A DNA stretch of 64,000 nt, from NCBI GenBank assembly GCA_949286165.1, contig CASDZK010000001.1, positions 1 through 64,000 of the forward strand, written 5' to 3'. A model generated the notes under the pieces. The model saw only the letters and a list, made by a program, of their open reading frames with translations, was not told the origin of the DNA and made no database searches. Origin of the DNA: an uncultured Alistipes sp. (GTDB lineage: Bacteria; Bacteroidota; Bacteroidia; Bacteroidales; Rikenellaceae). Position numbers and translations under genes: made by a program. Shown here one piece after another: positions 34,613-43,128 of the stretch; positions within the stretch are counted from its first letter, which is position 1, and each line of letters begins with the position of its first letter.

Positions 34613-37600
34613 ATGAAACTTTTCCGCATCGTTTTTTCCGTATTAACGATTACCGTATTTTTCGGATGCGCCCGTCAGCCGGATGCTCGTCCCGGCTATC
34701 CGGAACGGGACGCTTCTTTCGACGTCCTGCCCGGCTTCAAAAATCCCCCGGCCGGCTACGGCGAAGTTCCCTTTTATTGGTGGATGGGAGATACGCTTAC
34801 GCGGGAACATCTGACTTGGCACCTCGACCTGTTGCAAAAACGGGGAATCAGCAGTCTGCAAGTCAATTACGCCCACAGCGATAAAGGCGGCAGGTCCTGG
34901 GGACTGACCTTCAAGTCCGAACCGGAACTGTTCAGCGAAGAATGGTGGGAATTGTTCGGCTGGTTCATGAAAGAAGCGAAAAAAAGAGGGATGACCGTCA
35001 GCTTGAGCGATTACACGTTAGGAGTAGGACAAGAGTCTTACGTGGATGAAGCCTTGCGCGAACATCCTGAAGTGACGGGACACGAGCTGCATTTCGAAAG
35101 CAGGGAATTTACCCGCGACATTCATTGGGAATTTACGGAAACGCCTTTGTCCGTCGCGATCTACCGGCTGGATAAAAACGGCAAAGTCCTCAACGACGGC
35201 GCAATCGACTTGCCCGACGCCGCAGGCAAAGATCTGGCGTGGAGCGCTCCTCAAGCGGGAAAATACGCGGCATTCGCCGTATTCAGCCGAAAGAAAGACC
35301 CGTCGTTCGACCCGATGCACCCGATAGCGGGGAAAATATATATCGAGCATTTTTTCCAAAAATTCGAAGACCGTTTTCCCGAACTGTCCAAAGGCGGCAT
35401 CAACTTTTTCTTCTCGGACGAACTGAATTTCCAATTAGGGAACCTGATCTGGAACGACATTTTCCGGGACGAATTCATCAAACGCAAACAATACGACATC
35501 GTTCCCTATTTGGCGGGATTATTTACGGACATCGGCGACATGACCCCGAAAATACGGTTGGACTACAACGACGTCATGGTATCGCTGAGCGAAGAAAATT
35601 TTTTCAAACCGGTGTACGAGTGGCACAGCGAACGGGGATTGATTTACGGCTGCGATCACGGCGGCCGGGGACGCGACGTAACGGAGTTCGGCGATTATTT
35701 CAGGACCCAGCGATGGAACCAAGCGCCGGGTTGCGACCAGCCGCGACTGGGGCGCGACATCATTAAAAACAAAGTCGCCTCTTCCATCTCGCATTTGTAC
35801 GAACGGCCCCGGGTCTGGCTGGAAGGGTTTTACGGCAGCGGTTGGGGAACCGGCTCCGATGCCCTGACGGACGCCATCTTCGCCAATTTTACCATGGGAC
35901 ACAATCTGTTGAGCCTGCACGGACTGTATTACAGCACGCCGGGCGGATGGTGGGAATGGGCGCCGCCATGCAATCACTTCCGGATGCCTTACTGGACAGT
36001 CATGGAACCGTTGCTGCGTTGCTCCGAACGGCTGAGTTTCCTGCTTTCCCAGGGAATACACCGCGCCGACGTAGCGATTCTCTACCCCACGGAAAGCGTA
36101 GTGGCGGGATACGGGCAACAGGCCGTCCAGACCGCATTTTCCCTGGCGGAACACCTTTATCTGCAAGGCATCGATTTCGACTTCATGGATTATGAATCGC
36201 TGCAACGAAGCGAAATAAAAGACCGTTGCCTGCATGTGGCCGGAGAACGGTTCAAAGTATTGGTCATGCCCTCCATGAAAGCCATAAAACAAGCCTCTCT
36301 GGAAAAAATCGCCGCTTTCCGGGAAGCGGGCGGAATCGTCATTTGCCTGGGAGACGTTCCCGAAGCCACCGACCGGAAAGGGAAAGGAGACCCGGAAGTC
36401 GCTTCCCTGATCGATCGTATCTTTTCCGGCCCGGCCCTTCCCGGGCAGGGTATCCGGGCCAACGACAATCCGTCGGTCGCAACGCATATAAACAACGCTT
36501 TCCCCCGCGACTTCAAGATTTTATCGGCCCCTGCCGTAACGCCTTACGTATATCACCGGCAGATCGGCCCGAGAGACCTATACGCCGTGTACAACGTGCC
36601 GCAAGGAACCGAATGCTTTTTCCGGAATACGGGCGGCGCAGAACTATGGGATCCCTGGACAGGCGAAACCCGTCCACTAGCCGTCGAACAGGTCTCCGAT
36701 TCAGGAAGCGTTATCGTCATGCCGCTGACGGAAAAGGAACTGCACCTCATCGTATTCAATCCCGACCGGCAACCGCTCACGACCTCCGACCGCACCGACG
36801 CGGTTCCGGAAAAGCGCATGACGCTGGACGGACCGTGGACTTTCGAACTGAAACCGGTATTGGACAACCGGTTCGGGGATTTTCATTGGCCCGCTACCGA
36901 CGAACTGATCGGGGCTGAAATCAGGCACTTCGACTATACCGACGATCCGGACCGGGGCGAATGGAAAAAACAGACCGTCGGATACGGGACCAAATTCCGG
37001 ATACTGGAAGGATTGCCCCGGCCTCTGGATGAAGCGCAGTTGCTCGCCGACCCAGAAAGTTTCGATTGGCAACCCTACGAATTTTCATGGCGTTGGGGCG
37101 TGGAAAACGACTACGGACATCAAGGATACCACGGATTGAAAGCGGAGATGTACGACGATTTCATCCGCTTGGGCGACATACAGCAACAAGCCACTCAAAA
37201 GGTCAGAATCGCCAAACCGTCAGGCAACCATTATTATCTATATACGCAACTGATTGCTCCGCGGGACGGCGACTATACCGTGCGGACCGGCACGCTGAAA
37301 CCGGCAACTGCCTACATCAATGGAGAAAAACTGACGGAAAGCCAACGAAACGTAACGCTGAAACGGGGAGCCAATCCGTTGTTGTTGCACTACGATACTG
37401 CCGGAACCACCTATTTCGTCGTTTCCGACCCTGAGAAAGAGGGCGAATACGAACCTGAAGCACTGGCCGAAAGGCCTGTATCGATGCGTTGGAACGGCGA
37501 TTTGTCCCTGCTTCCTTTCGATGCAGGAAATCCGGAAAACGGACAAAACGCCCATATCCGATTCCGCGCCGCTCCGGGCATTCAACAGCTGACGTTCCGG

Positions 37601-38173
37601 GCTTACGCCGAAGCCGCCGAAGTCAAGGCGAACGGCACGACCTGCCGCGTTACCGCCGCCGCATCGCGGACGGACGGTCTGACCGCCTTCGAAGCCGTTC
37701 TTCCGGAACCCTGTCCGGAAGGAGCCGCCATCGACATAACATTGCGAAATCCCCTGCCCGGATACGCCGGAGGCGCTTTGATTCCCTACCCGATCGCGGA
37801 ACATTGCGGACCGGGGCGAATGACCTGCGGAGACTGGAGCCAATGCGACGGACTGCTTTCTTATTCGGGAGGAGCCGTTTACAGCCAAGAATTCGAGTGG
37901 AACGAAAGGAAACCGGGAAAAGCCGTACTGGACTTAGGCGAAGTAGCTTCCGCCGCCGTGCTTTCCGTAAACGGAAAAGAAGCGGGAGTGCGGTTATCGC
38001 CGCCGTATTCCTTCGATATTACCCGGCACTTAAAACAAGGGACCAACCGCATAGCCGTCACGGTATACAACACCGCGGCAAACCATTACACGACGATCCC
38101 CACCGACTTCAGAGGCGATATTCGTTCAGGGTTAATCGGACCGGTCATTTTGAAAACAACAAACGACGAATAA
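34613..38173 (+). CDS. GH106-type alpha-L-rhamnosidase-like lipoprotein
   Basis: 1186 residues with a lipobox FFGC (Cys19). The start of the mature protein (FKNPPAGYGEVPFYWWMGDTLTREHLTWHLDLLQKRGISSLQVNYAH) is characteristic of the large GH106 family TIM barrel, continuing with FFSDELNFQ, DVTEFGDYFRTQRWNQAPGCDQP and PRVWLEGFYGSGWGTG. A glutamine-amidotransferase-like segment (about 500-620: VAILYPTESVV, FKVLVMPSMKAI, GGIVICLGDVPEA) and C-terminal beta-sandwich domains follow (GPWTFELKP; LDLGEVASAAVLSVNGKEAG, a galactose-binding-like jelly roll). Known GH106 enzymes remove rhamnose from rhamnogalacturonan; exact linkage here is not known. A GH78-type gene follows after 15 bases, so a rhamnose-containing substrate is likely. 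Confidence 0.85.
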   Translation: MKLFRIVFSVLTITVFFGCARQPDARPGYPERDASFDVLPGFKNPPAGYGEVPFYWWMGDTLTREHLTWHLDLLQKRGISSLQVNYAHSDKGGRSWGLTFKSEPELFSEEWWELFGWFMKEAKKRGMTVSLSDYTLGVGQESYVDEALREHPEVTGHELHFESREFTRDIHWEFTETPLSVAIYRLDKNGKVLNDGAIDLPDAAGKDLAWSAPQAGKYAAFAVFSRKKDPSFDPMHPIAGKIYIEHFFQKFEDRFPELSKGGINFFFSDELNFQLGNLIWNDIFRDEFIKRKQYDIVPYLAGLFTDIGDMTPKIRLDYNDVMVSLSEENFFKPVYEWHSERGLIYGCDHGGRGRDVTEFGDYFRTQRWNQAPGCDQPRLGRDIIKNKVASSISHLYERPRVWLEGFYGSGWGTGSDALTDAIFANFTMGHNLLSLHGLYYSTPGGWWEWAPPCNHFRMPYWTVMEPLLRCSERLSFLLSQGIHRADVAILYPTESVVAGYGQQAVQTAFSLAEHLYLQGIDFDFMDYESLQRSEIKDRCLHVAGERFKVLVMPSMKAIKQASLEKIAAFREAGGIVICLGDVPEATDRKGKGDPEVASLIDRIFSGPALPGQGIRANDNPSVATHINNAFPRDFKILSAPAVTPYVYHRQIGPRDLYAVYNVPQGTECFFRNTGGAELWDPWTGETRPLAVEQVSDSGSVIVMPLTEKELHLIVFNPDRQPLTTSDRTDAVPEKRMTLDGPWTFELKPVLDNRFGDFHWPATDELIGAEIRHFDYTDDPDRGEWKKQTVGYGTKFRILEGLPRPLDEAQLLADPESFDWQPYEFSWRWGVENDYGHQGYHGLKAEMYDDFIRLGDIQQQATQKVRIAKPSGNHYYLYTQLIAPRDGDYTVRTGTLKPATAYINGEKLTESQRNVTLKRGANPLLLHYDTAGTTYFVVSDPEKEGEYEPEALAERPVSMRWNGDLSLLPFDAGNPENGQNAHIRFRAAPGIQQLTFRAYAEAAEVKANGTTCRVTAAASRTDGLTAFEAVLPEPCPEGAAIDITLRNPLPGYAGGALIPYPIAEHCGPGRMTCGDWSQCDGLLSYSGGAVYSQEFEWNERKPGKAVLDLGEVASAAVLSVNGKEAGVRLSPPYSFDITRHLKQGTNRIAVTVYNTAANHYTTIPTDFRGDIRSGLIGPVILKTTNDE

Positions 38174-38188
38174 ACGCGATTTTACCGA

Positions 38189-39835
38189 ATGAAAACGATA
38201 AAATACATGATTCCGTTGCTCCTTTTCTTCGTTATGACGGGAAAAGGCGTAAACGCGCAGGCCCCGGACGCATACGAACCGTGGCGCGCGGCCTGGCTCC
38301 GGAAAGCGGAACAAGCCAAACCGACCCTCATCTCGCGGATATGCAAGCCGACGGCAAAAGCGGAAGTAGTCAAAGACTCGGCCTCCTACCAGGGATGGAA
38401 AGTCGTAAAAACGGATTCTCCCGACCGGCTTTACCGGGTTTCCCTGAAAGAGACGAAATCCATGATCGCCGACTTCGGAGAACATATTACCGGAACATTC
38501 TCCTGCGTTTTCGACACTTTGGGGAACATATCGGACGCGCCGGTACGCCTTCGCCTGACCTTTGCCGAAATGCCGGCGGAACTGGGGGAACCTTTCGATC
38601 CCTATTCCGGCGGACTCAGCCGGGCCTGGCTGCAAGACGAAATCGTAACCATTCCCTATCTGCCCTACACCCTGACCCTTCCGCGACGGGTTTCCTTCCG
38701 GTACCTGAAAATCGAACTGCTAGCTTCCTCCTCCTATTTCGACCTTTGCATCGCCGACATGCAAACGACGGCCGTCTCCTGCGTTTCAACGCCGGAAATC
38801 GAACCGGCCGCAGAAACGGACAGTCTGATCCGAAAAATCAACGACATCGGACTGGCCACCCTGAAAGAGTGCATGCAAACGGTATATGAAGACGGCCCCA
38901 AACGGGACCAACGGCTCTGGATAGGCGATCTGTATCTGGAATCTCTGGCCAACGCCTATTCGTTTCGGAACGACAGCCTTACGAAACGGTGCCTGTACCT
39001 GTTGGCGGGTCTGGCCCGGGAAGACGGCACGCTCAATTCCAACATCGCAGAAATGCCTACGCCCCGGGCGCAAAATTCCGTAACGTTAGACTATTGTCTT
39101 CTGTATAACTGTGCCCTGCTCGAATATCTGAAAAACACCGGCGACCGGGAAACGGCAGCCGACCTGTGGCCCGTCGCTTTGAACCAAGTGCGGCTGGCCC
39201 GGCATTACCTCGACGATTCCGGGCTGTACGATACCTCTGTACAGCCTCAGTTATGGCTGGTATTCGACTGGAAAGACAATTTCGACCGGCATGCCAGCAT
39301 ACAGGGATTGATGACCTTCGCATTCAGCGAGACCTGCCGATTGGCCCGGCTATTAGGCAAAGAAGCCGACGTAAAGGAACTTCCCGCGCTCATAAAAAAA
39401 ATGAAAAAAGCCTCCCGCGACTTTTTCTATGACCCGAAACAAGGGGTGTTCGTCAGCGGAAACAACCGGCAAATCTCCTACCTTTCCCAAGCGTGGATGA
39501 CTTTGTCGGAAACGCTTCCTCTTCGGGAATGCGCCCAAGCCCTGTCGAAAACCATCCGGAACCCTGAAGCCTGTTATCCGGGTTCCCCCTACGGTTATCA
39601 TTACGTCATAGAAGCGTTGATCAAATGCGGGCTGCATGCGGAGGCCAAACAAATGCTGACCGGCTATTGGGGCGGCATGGTCGAAAAAGGCGCCGACACG
39701 TTTTGGGAAGTTTACGATCCCAACGACGACCGCCGGTCCCCTTACAACAGCCATCTGGTAAACAGTTATTGCCACGCATGGAGTTGCACGCCCGTCTATT
39801 TCATCAACAAATATCCCGAAATCTTCCAACGCTAA
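38189..39835 (+). CDS. Short GH78-type alpha-L-rhamnosidase-like protein
   Basis: 548 residues with a signal peptide (KYMIPLLLFFVMTGKGVNAQ). An N-terminal beta domain (about 60-210: IADFGEHITGTFSCVFDTLG, RVSFRYLKIELLA) precedes an (alpha/alpha)6 barrel with the family's general-acid region CMQTVYEDGPKRDQRLWIGDLYLE and later SYLSQAWM, GGMVEKGADTFWEVYDPND and SHLVNSYCHAWSCTPVYF. It is shorter than usual GH78 enzymes (about 700-1100 residues); it lacks the extra N- and C-terminal beta domains. It hydrolyses terminal L-rhamnose by family precedent. Second gene after GH106, likely same transcript. Confidence 0.85.
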   Translation: MKTIKYMIPLLLFFVMTGKGVNAQAPDAYEPWRAAWLRKAEQAKPTLISRICKPTAKAEVVKDSASYQGWKVVKTDSPDRLYRVSLKETKSMIADFGEHITGTFSCVFDTLGNISDAPVRLRLTFAEMPAELGEPFDPYSGGLSRAWLQDEIVTIPYLPYTLTLPRRVSFRYLKIELLASSSYFDLCIADMQTTAVSCVSTPEIEPAAETDSLIRKINDIGLATLKECMQTVYEDGPKRDQRLWIGDLYLESLANAYSFRNDSLTKRCLYLLAGLAREDGTLNSNIAEMPTPRAQNSVTLDYCLLYNCALLEYLKNTGDRETAADLWPVALNQVRLARHYLDDSGLYDTSVQPQLWLVFDWKDNFDRHASIQGLMTFAFSETCRLARLLGKEADVKELPALIKKMKKASRDFFYDPKQGVFVSGNNRQISYLSQAWMTLSETLPLRECAQALSKTIRNPEACYPGSPYGYHYVIEALIKCGLHAEAKQMLTGYWGGMVEKGADTFWEVYDPNDDRRSPYNSHLVNSYCHAWSCTPVYFINKYPEIFQR

Positions 39836-40051
39836 AAGAAGAGGAGACTATTTAAGCCTCCTCTTTCATACTTTACCGACAGGCGACGGTTCAAAAAGTC
39901 TTTATCCGCTGCGTTACAGCTTTCCAAAGCTTCGGTCACGCACGTCAGCACGCTCCTCATCCTGGAAAAGCAAAACCTGGCGCCTGAAACCTTTTGGACT
40001 ACTTTTTCCAAACTTTCAACCTGCCTTTTGAAAGTTCACTTTCGGACGGTT
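39836..40051. other. 216-base gap: terminator and repeat-like sequence
   Basis: Terminator stem AAGAGGAG (39839-39846) with CTCCTCTT (39858-39865) after the GH78 gene; a second stem AACTTTCAA (40011-40019) with TTGAAAGTT (40028-40036) just downstream of the minus-strand thioesterase. Between them is a 42-codon minus-strand frame (39960-39832) that runs through the first stem into the GH78 stop; I do not call it a gene. Confidence 0.5.
39839..39866 (+). terminator. Terminator of the GH106-GH78 transcript
   Basis: AAGAGGAG / CTCCTCTT stem with an 11-base loop, ending in a short T run. Two to three bases past the GH78 stop. Confidence 0.6.
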
Positions 40052-40426
40052 CTATTTCAACTTCGACAAAAAACGTTCCCGGTCCACCACGAACCGGTCG
40101 TGTTCCGCCCGGCCGATTTCTCCCCGGCTGTCGCAAGCCGTTATTTCAAAGGATATTCTACGTCCGTCCACTCCCGTCACGCAAGCTTCGGCATACACTT
40201 CGTCCCCGATAGCGGTAGCCCGCGTATGTCGGCAATTCACAAAAACGCCTACGCTGGATTCCGTCGCTTGCAGGTAAGGAGCGACCGCCTTCATGGCCGC
40301 CTGCTCCATCAAAGCGATCAGGGCCGGCGTGGCCAACACGGGCAAATCCCCCGATCCCATCCGTTCCGCACTCTGCTCCGCAGTCACTTTCAGAACGGCT
40401 CTATACGTAATTCCCGTTTTAATCAT
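40052..40426 (-). CDS. FlK-like hotdog thioesterase
   Basis: 124 residues. Small hotdog-fold thioesterase of the fluoroacetyl-CoA-thioesterase-like group common in Bacteroidota and Firmicutes. Diagnostic segment VLATPALIALMEQAAM (Thr and Glu of the active site) and GVFVNCRHTRATAIGDEV with the His. It would hydrolyse a small acyl-CoA; the real substrate is unknown and fluoroacetate is not implied. Its start overlaps the upstream flavodiiron gene by 8 bases, so it is translationally coupled to it. Confidence 0.85.
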   Translation of the reverse strand: MIKTGITYRAVLKVTAEQSAERMGSGDLPVLATPALIALMEQAAMKAVAPYLQATESSVGVFVNCRHTRATAIGDEVYAEACVTGVDGRRISFEITACDSRGEIGRAEHDRFVVDRERFLSKLK

Positions 40427-41618
40427 GATGTTTCAAACTTAACGCCATTTGCTCGGCTATCGCATCGCACGCTTTCAGTTTTTGCGCGTCGGGGACTCCC
40501 AGGATATCCGCCGGATCGGCCACCAACGTCCAACCGCAATTTTCGGCGAACCCTTTCAGGTTCCGGACGCCTCCGCCGTTCCAACTGTACGAACCGAACA
40601 ATCCCAGCAACCTGTTTTTCACGCCGTAATGCGACAATTCCGTCGTCAGATGTTCCATATTGGGATGCATATAGGTATTGTAAGCGCAACTGCCCAAAAC
40701 GATTCCCCGGCAACGCCATACCTCGTTAATCAGGTAGGAAACATGGGTTTTGGAAACGTCGTACACCCGGATATCCCGAATGCCCCGTTCCGCCAGTCCC
40801 CGCGCGATATAATCGGCGACTTGTTCGGTATTTCCGTACATGGAAGCGTACATGACGGCAACGGCGTCTTCCGCTTCGTAACGGCTCCAACGGTCGTACA
40901 GTCCGATGACCCGTCCCGGATTTTCGCGCCAGACGGGACCGTGCAGCGGAGCTATGATCCGGATGTCCGCACCGGCCAACTTGGCGAAAGCCTTCTGCAC
41001 CATATTGCTGTACTTTCCTACGATATTGGAATAGTAACGACGCATTTCGCTTTCATAATACTTGTCGAAACAAATTTCATCGTCGAACAATCCGCCGTTC
41101 AACGTGCCGAACGACCCGAAAGCGTCTCCGGAAAACAAAATGCCGTCGGTCGTATCGTAGCTCATCATGGTTTCCGGCCAATGCACCCACGGCGTAAAGA
41201 CGAATCGAATGACGTGATGTCCCAACGACAACGTTTCCCCGTCCTTTACCTCCTGAAAATTTTCAAGCGTTCCCAAATAGCCTTCCAGTATCTTGGCCGT
41301 CTTGCCGTTACCGACCAATTTGACATCGGGATAGCGACGCAACACGTCCCGGATTTCTCCGGAATGGTCGGGTTCCATATGGTTGATAACCAAATAATCC
41401 AACGCCCGTCCTTTCAATACGGATTCCACCCGGGAAACAAAATCGAAATCGCTGCCCGTCTCCACCGTGTCGAACAAAGCCGTTTTTTCATCGGCAATCA
41501 CATAACTGTTATAAGCCACACCGTCAGGCAAGGGCCACAGATTTTCAAACAAGTGTTTCTTGCGGTCATTGACACTGATGCAAAAAACTTTTTCTCGGAT
41601 CTGAATGTTATTGTACAT
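40419..41618 (-). CDS. Flavodiiron protein (A-type flavoprotein)
   Basis: 399 residues. Metallo-beta-lactamase-like di-iron domain plus C-terminal flavodoxin; reduces O2 to water and/or NO to N2O, protecting anaerobes. Iron ligands: His80, Glu82, Asp84, His85 (HMEPDHSG), His146, Asp165 and His226 (LHGPVW). The FMN-binding loop is YASMYGNTEQVA and the flavodoxin continues to GSYSWNGGG. There is no fused rubredoxin. A TTG at 41642 in frame is less likely than the ATG at 41618. Fourth-gene context: after truA and the FAH-family gene on the minus strand, overlapping the thioesterase. Confidence 0.95.
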   Translation of the reverse strand: MYNNIQIREKVFCISVNDRKKHLFENLWPLPDGVAYNSYVIADEKTALFDTVETGSDFDFVSRVESVLKGRALDYLVINHMEPDHSGEIRDVLRRYPDVKLVGNGKTAKILEGYLGTLENFQEVKDGETLSLGHHVIRFVFTPWVHWPETMMSYDTTDGILFSGDAFGSFGTLNGGLFDDEICFDKYYESEMRRYYSNIVGKYSNMVQKAFAKLAGADIRIIAPLHGPVWRENPGRVIGLYDRWSRYEAEDAVAVMYASMYGNTEQVADYIARGLAERGIRDIRVYDVSKTHVSYLINEVWRCRGIVLGSCAYNTYMHPNMEHLTTELSHYGVKNRLLGLFGSYSWNGGGVRNLKGFAENCGWTLVADPADILGVPDAQKLKACDAIAEQMALSLKHHD

Positions 41619-41682
41619 ATAATCGTTTTTAATAATTGACAATCAGCACATACGGACCTTCTTTACCCCCAAGTCCCTATTT

Positions 41683-42297
41683 TTACCGGATTTCGAAATC
41701 CAGCATTTTCCGGTCTTCCAGATACGCCTCCAAACGATCGCCCGGATGCACGGGTCCCACCCCGGGCGGAGTTCCCGTAAAAATCAAGTCCCCGATTCGC
41801 AACGTCATATATTGCGCAATATAAGCGATCAACGTATCCACATCGAAGATCATATCCGCCGTACATCCCGCCTGGCGGGTTTCTCCATTGACATCGAGCC
41901 TGAAATGAATTCGGTCGATACCGGGATAATCGCTCAAAGGGAAAAACGTATTGGGCAAAGGAGCCGACTTGTCGAACGCCTTGGCCACCTCCCACGGCAA
42001 TCCCCGGGCGACACACTCGCGTTGCACGTCCCGTGCCGTAAAATCGATTCCCACGGCAATTTCGTCATAACACCGCGACGCGAATTTCCGGTCGATCGCC
42101 TTCACGATACGGTTGATTCTGACCACCAGTTCGGCCTCATAATGCAAATCGTTGCTGAAATCGGGGATGTAAAACGGATCGTTGTTCCGCAACAACGCCG
42201 TATCGGGTTTACAGAAAAAAACGGGCGTTACCGGCTCTTCATGCCCCAATTCGCGGACATGTTCGCGATAATTCATTCCCACACAAACAATTTTCAT
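41683..42297 (-). CDS. FAH-family hydrolase (acylpyruvase/decarboxylase-like)
   Basis: 204 residues: the C-terminal catalytic unit of the fumarylacetoacetase superfamily. Seen are HYEAELVV (Glu metal ligands), GIDFTARDVQ (Asp ligand region), KAFDKSAPLPN and GDLIFTGTPPGVGPVHPGD. Bacterial short members are acylpyruvate hydrolases or oxaloacetate decarboxylase/tautomerases using Mg2+. Substrate unknown. Between truA (12 bases) and the flavodiiron gene (64 bases), likely same operon. Confidence 0.9.
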   Translation of the reverse strand: MKIVCVGMNYREHVRELGHEEPVTPVFFCKPDTALLRNNDPFYIPDFSNDLHYEAELVVRINRIVKAIDRKFASRCYDEIAVGIDFTARDVQRECVARGLPWEVAKAFDKSAPLPNTFFPLSDYPGIDRIHFRLDVNGETRQAGCTADMIFDVDTLIAYIAQYMTLRIGDLIFTGTPPGVGPVHPGDRLEAYLEDRKMLDFEIR

Positions 42298-42309
42298 ATT
42301 CGGTCTCGA

Positions 42310-43071
42310 TTACGGATGTTCCACATAAATTTCCGGAGGATAGACCACATCGGTCAGATAAAGTCCTTCGGCCGGAGCCGAACTGCCTGCCGAACCGCGA
42401 TTCCTCGCCTCGATAATCCCGGCGAAATCGGCCACCGACCGTTTCCCTCGCCCGACATCCAGCAAAGACCCCACGACGGCCCGTACCATATTGCGCAAGA
42501 AACGGTCGGCCCGAATGACAAAAACGAGCTGTTCCCCTTCCTCCCGCCATTCGGCGACCGTTACCCGACAAATATTCGTTTTATTGTCGGCATGCAGACG
42601 GGCGAAGCTGGTAAAGTCGGCGTTCCGCAACAACAGAGCCGCGGCCTCGTTCATCCGCGTCACATCCAGCGGGTAGGAGAAAAAAGCGGCCAATCCCCGG
42701 CAAAAAGGATTTTTACGCCTCGAAACGTAATAGGTGTATTCCCGTTCGACCGCATGAAAACGCGCGTGGGCGTCGGGAAGGACCTCCCGGACGGAAGAAA
42801 CGGCGATATCGTAAGGCAACAGGCAGTTCAAATGATAAATGAAGTCAGGTGCAAGGACCTTGGGGCGGTCGGACGCGTCGAAATGCGCGACATAATAACG
42901 GGCATGCACGCCGGCATCGGTACGGCCCGCCCCCACCACCGGACATTCCTGCGACAACAGCACGGCCAGCGCCTTTTCCAACGTCTGCTGCACGGAAGGC
43001 GCGTCAGGCTGAACCTGCCATCCGCAGTACCGGGTTCCGTTGTAAGCCAGCTCCAAAAAAAATCTTGCCAT
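42310..43071 (-). CDS. truA: tRNA pseudouridine synthase A
   Basis: 253 residues. Makes pseudouridine 38-40 in the anticodon arm of many tRNAs. The catalytic motif is GAGRTDAGVHA with the invariant Asp, preceded by YNGTRYCGWQVQPDAPSVQQTLEKAL; RAVVGSLLDVGRGKRS is the C-terminal half's conserved segment. First gene of the minus-strand operon with the FAH, flavodiiron and thioesterase genes, from the divergent promoter shared with dapB. Confidence 0.96.
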   Translation of the reverse strand: MARFFLELAYNGTRYCGWQVQPDAPSVQQTLEKALAVLLSQECPVVGAGRTDAGVHARYYVAHFDASDRPKVLAPDFIYHLNCLLPYDIAVSSVREVLPDAHARFHAVEREYTYYVSRRKNPFCRGLAAFFSYPLDVTRMNEAAALLLRNADFTSFARLHADNKTNICRVTVAEWREEGEQLVFVIRADRFLRNMVRAVVGSLLDVGRGKRSVADFAGIIEARNRGSAGSSAPAEGLYLTDVVYPPEIYVEHP

Positions 43072-43103
43072 CGCTTCGCAGAATGATTACCTTTGCAAAG
43101 GTA
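43065..43103. promoter_or_regulatory. Divergent truA/dapB promoter with a symmetric -7 region
   Basis: TTACCTTTGCAAAGGTAA (43087-43104) is a perfect 18-base palindrome made of TACCTTTG (43088-43095) read on both strands, so each strand has a consensus -7 element. For dapB the -33 TTG at 43065-43067 is 20 bases upstream; for truA the TTG on the minus strand at 43121-43123 gives 17 bases. The two polymerases would compete for the same DNA. Confidence 0.6.
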
Positions 43104-43128
43104 AGAAAAAATAAAACAAGCAAAAAAG

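Noticed and set aside
37489..38889. Plus-strand frame of about 466 codons across the GH106-GH78 junction
   Set aside because: Overlaps two well-supported genes in another frame; Arg-rich shadow.
39832..39960. 42-codon minus-strand frame in the gap after GH78
   Set aside because: It runs through the terminator stem and overlaps the GH78 stop; no family features or ribosome site.
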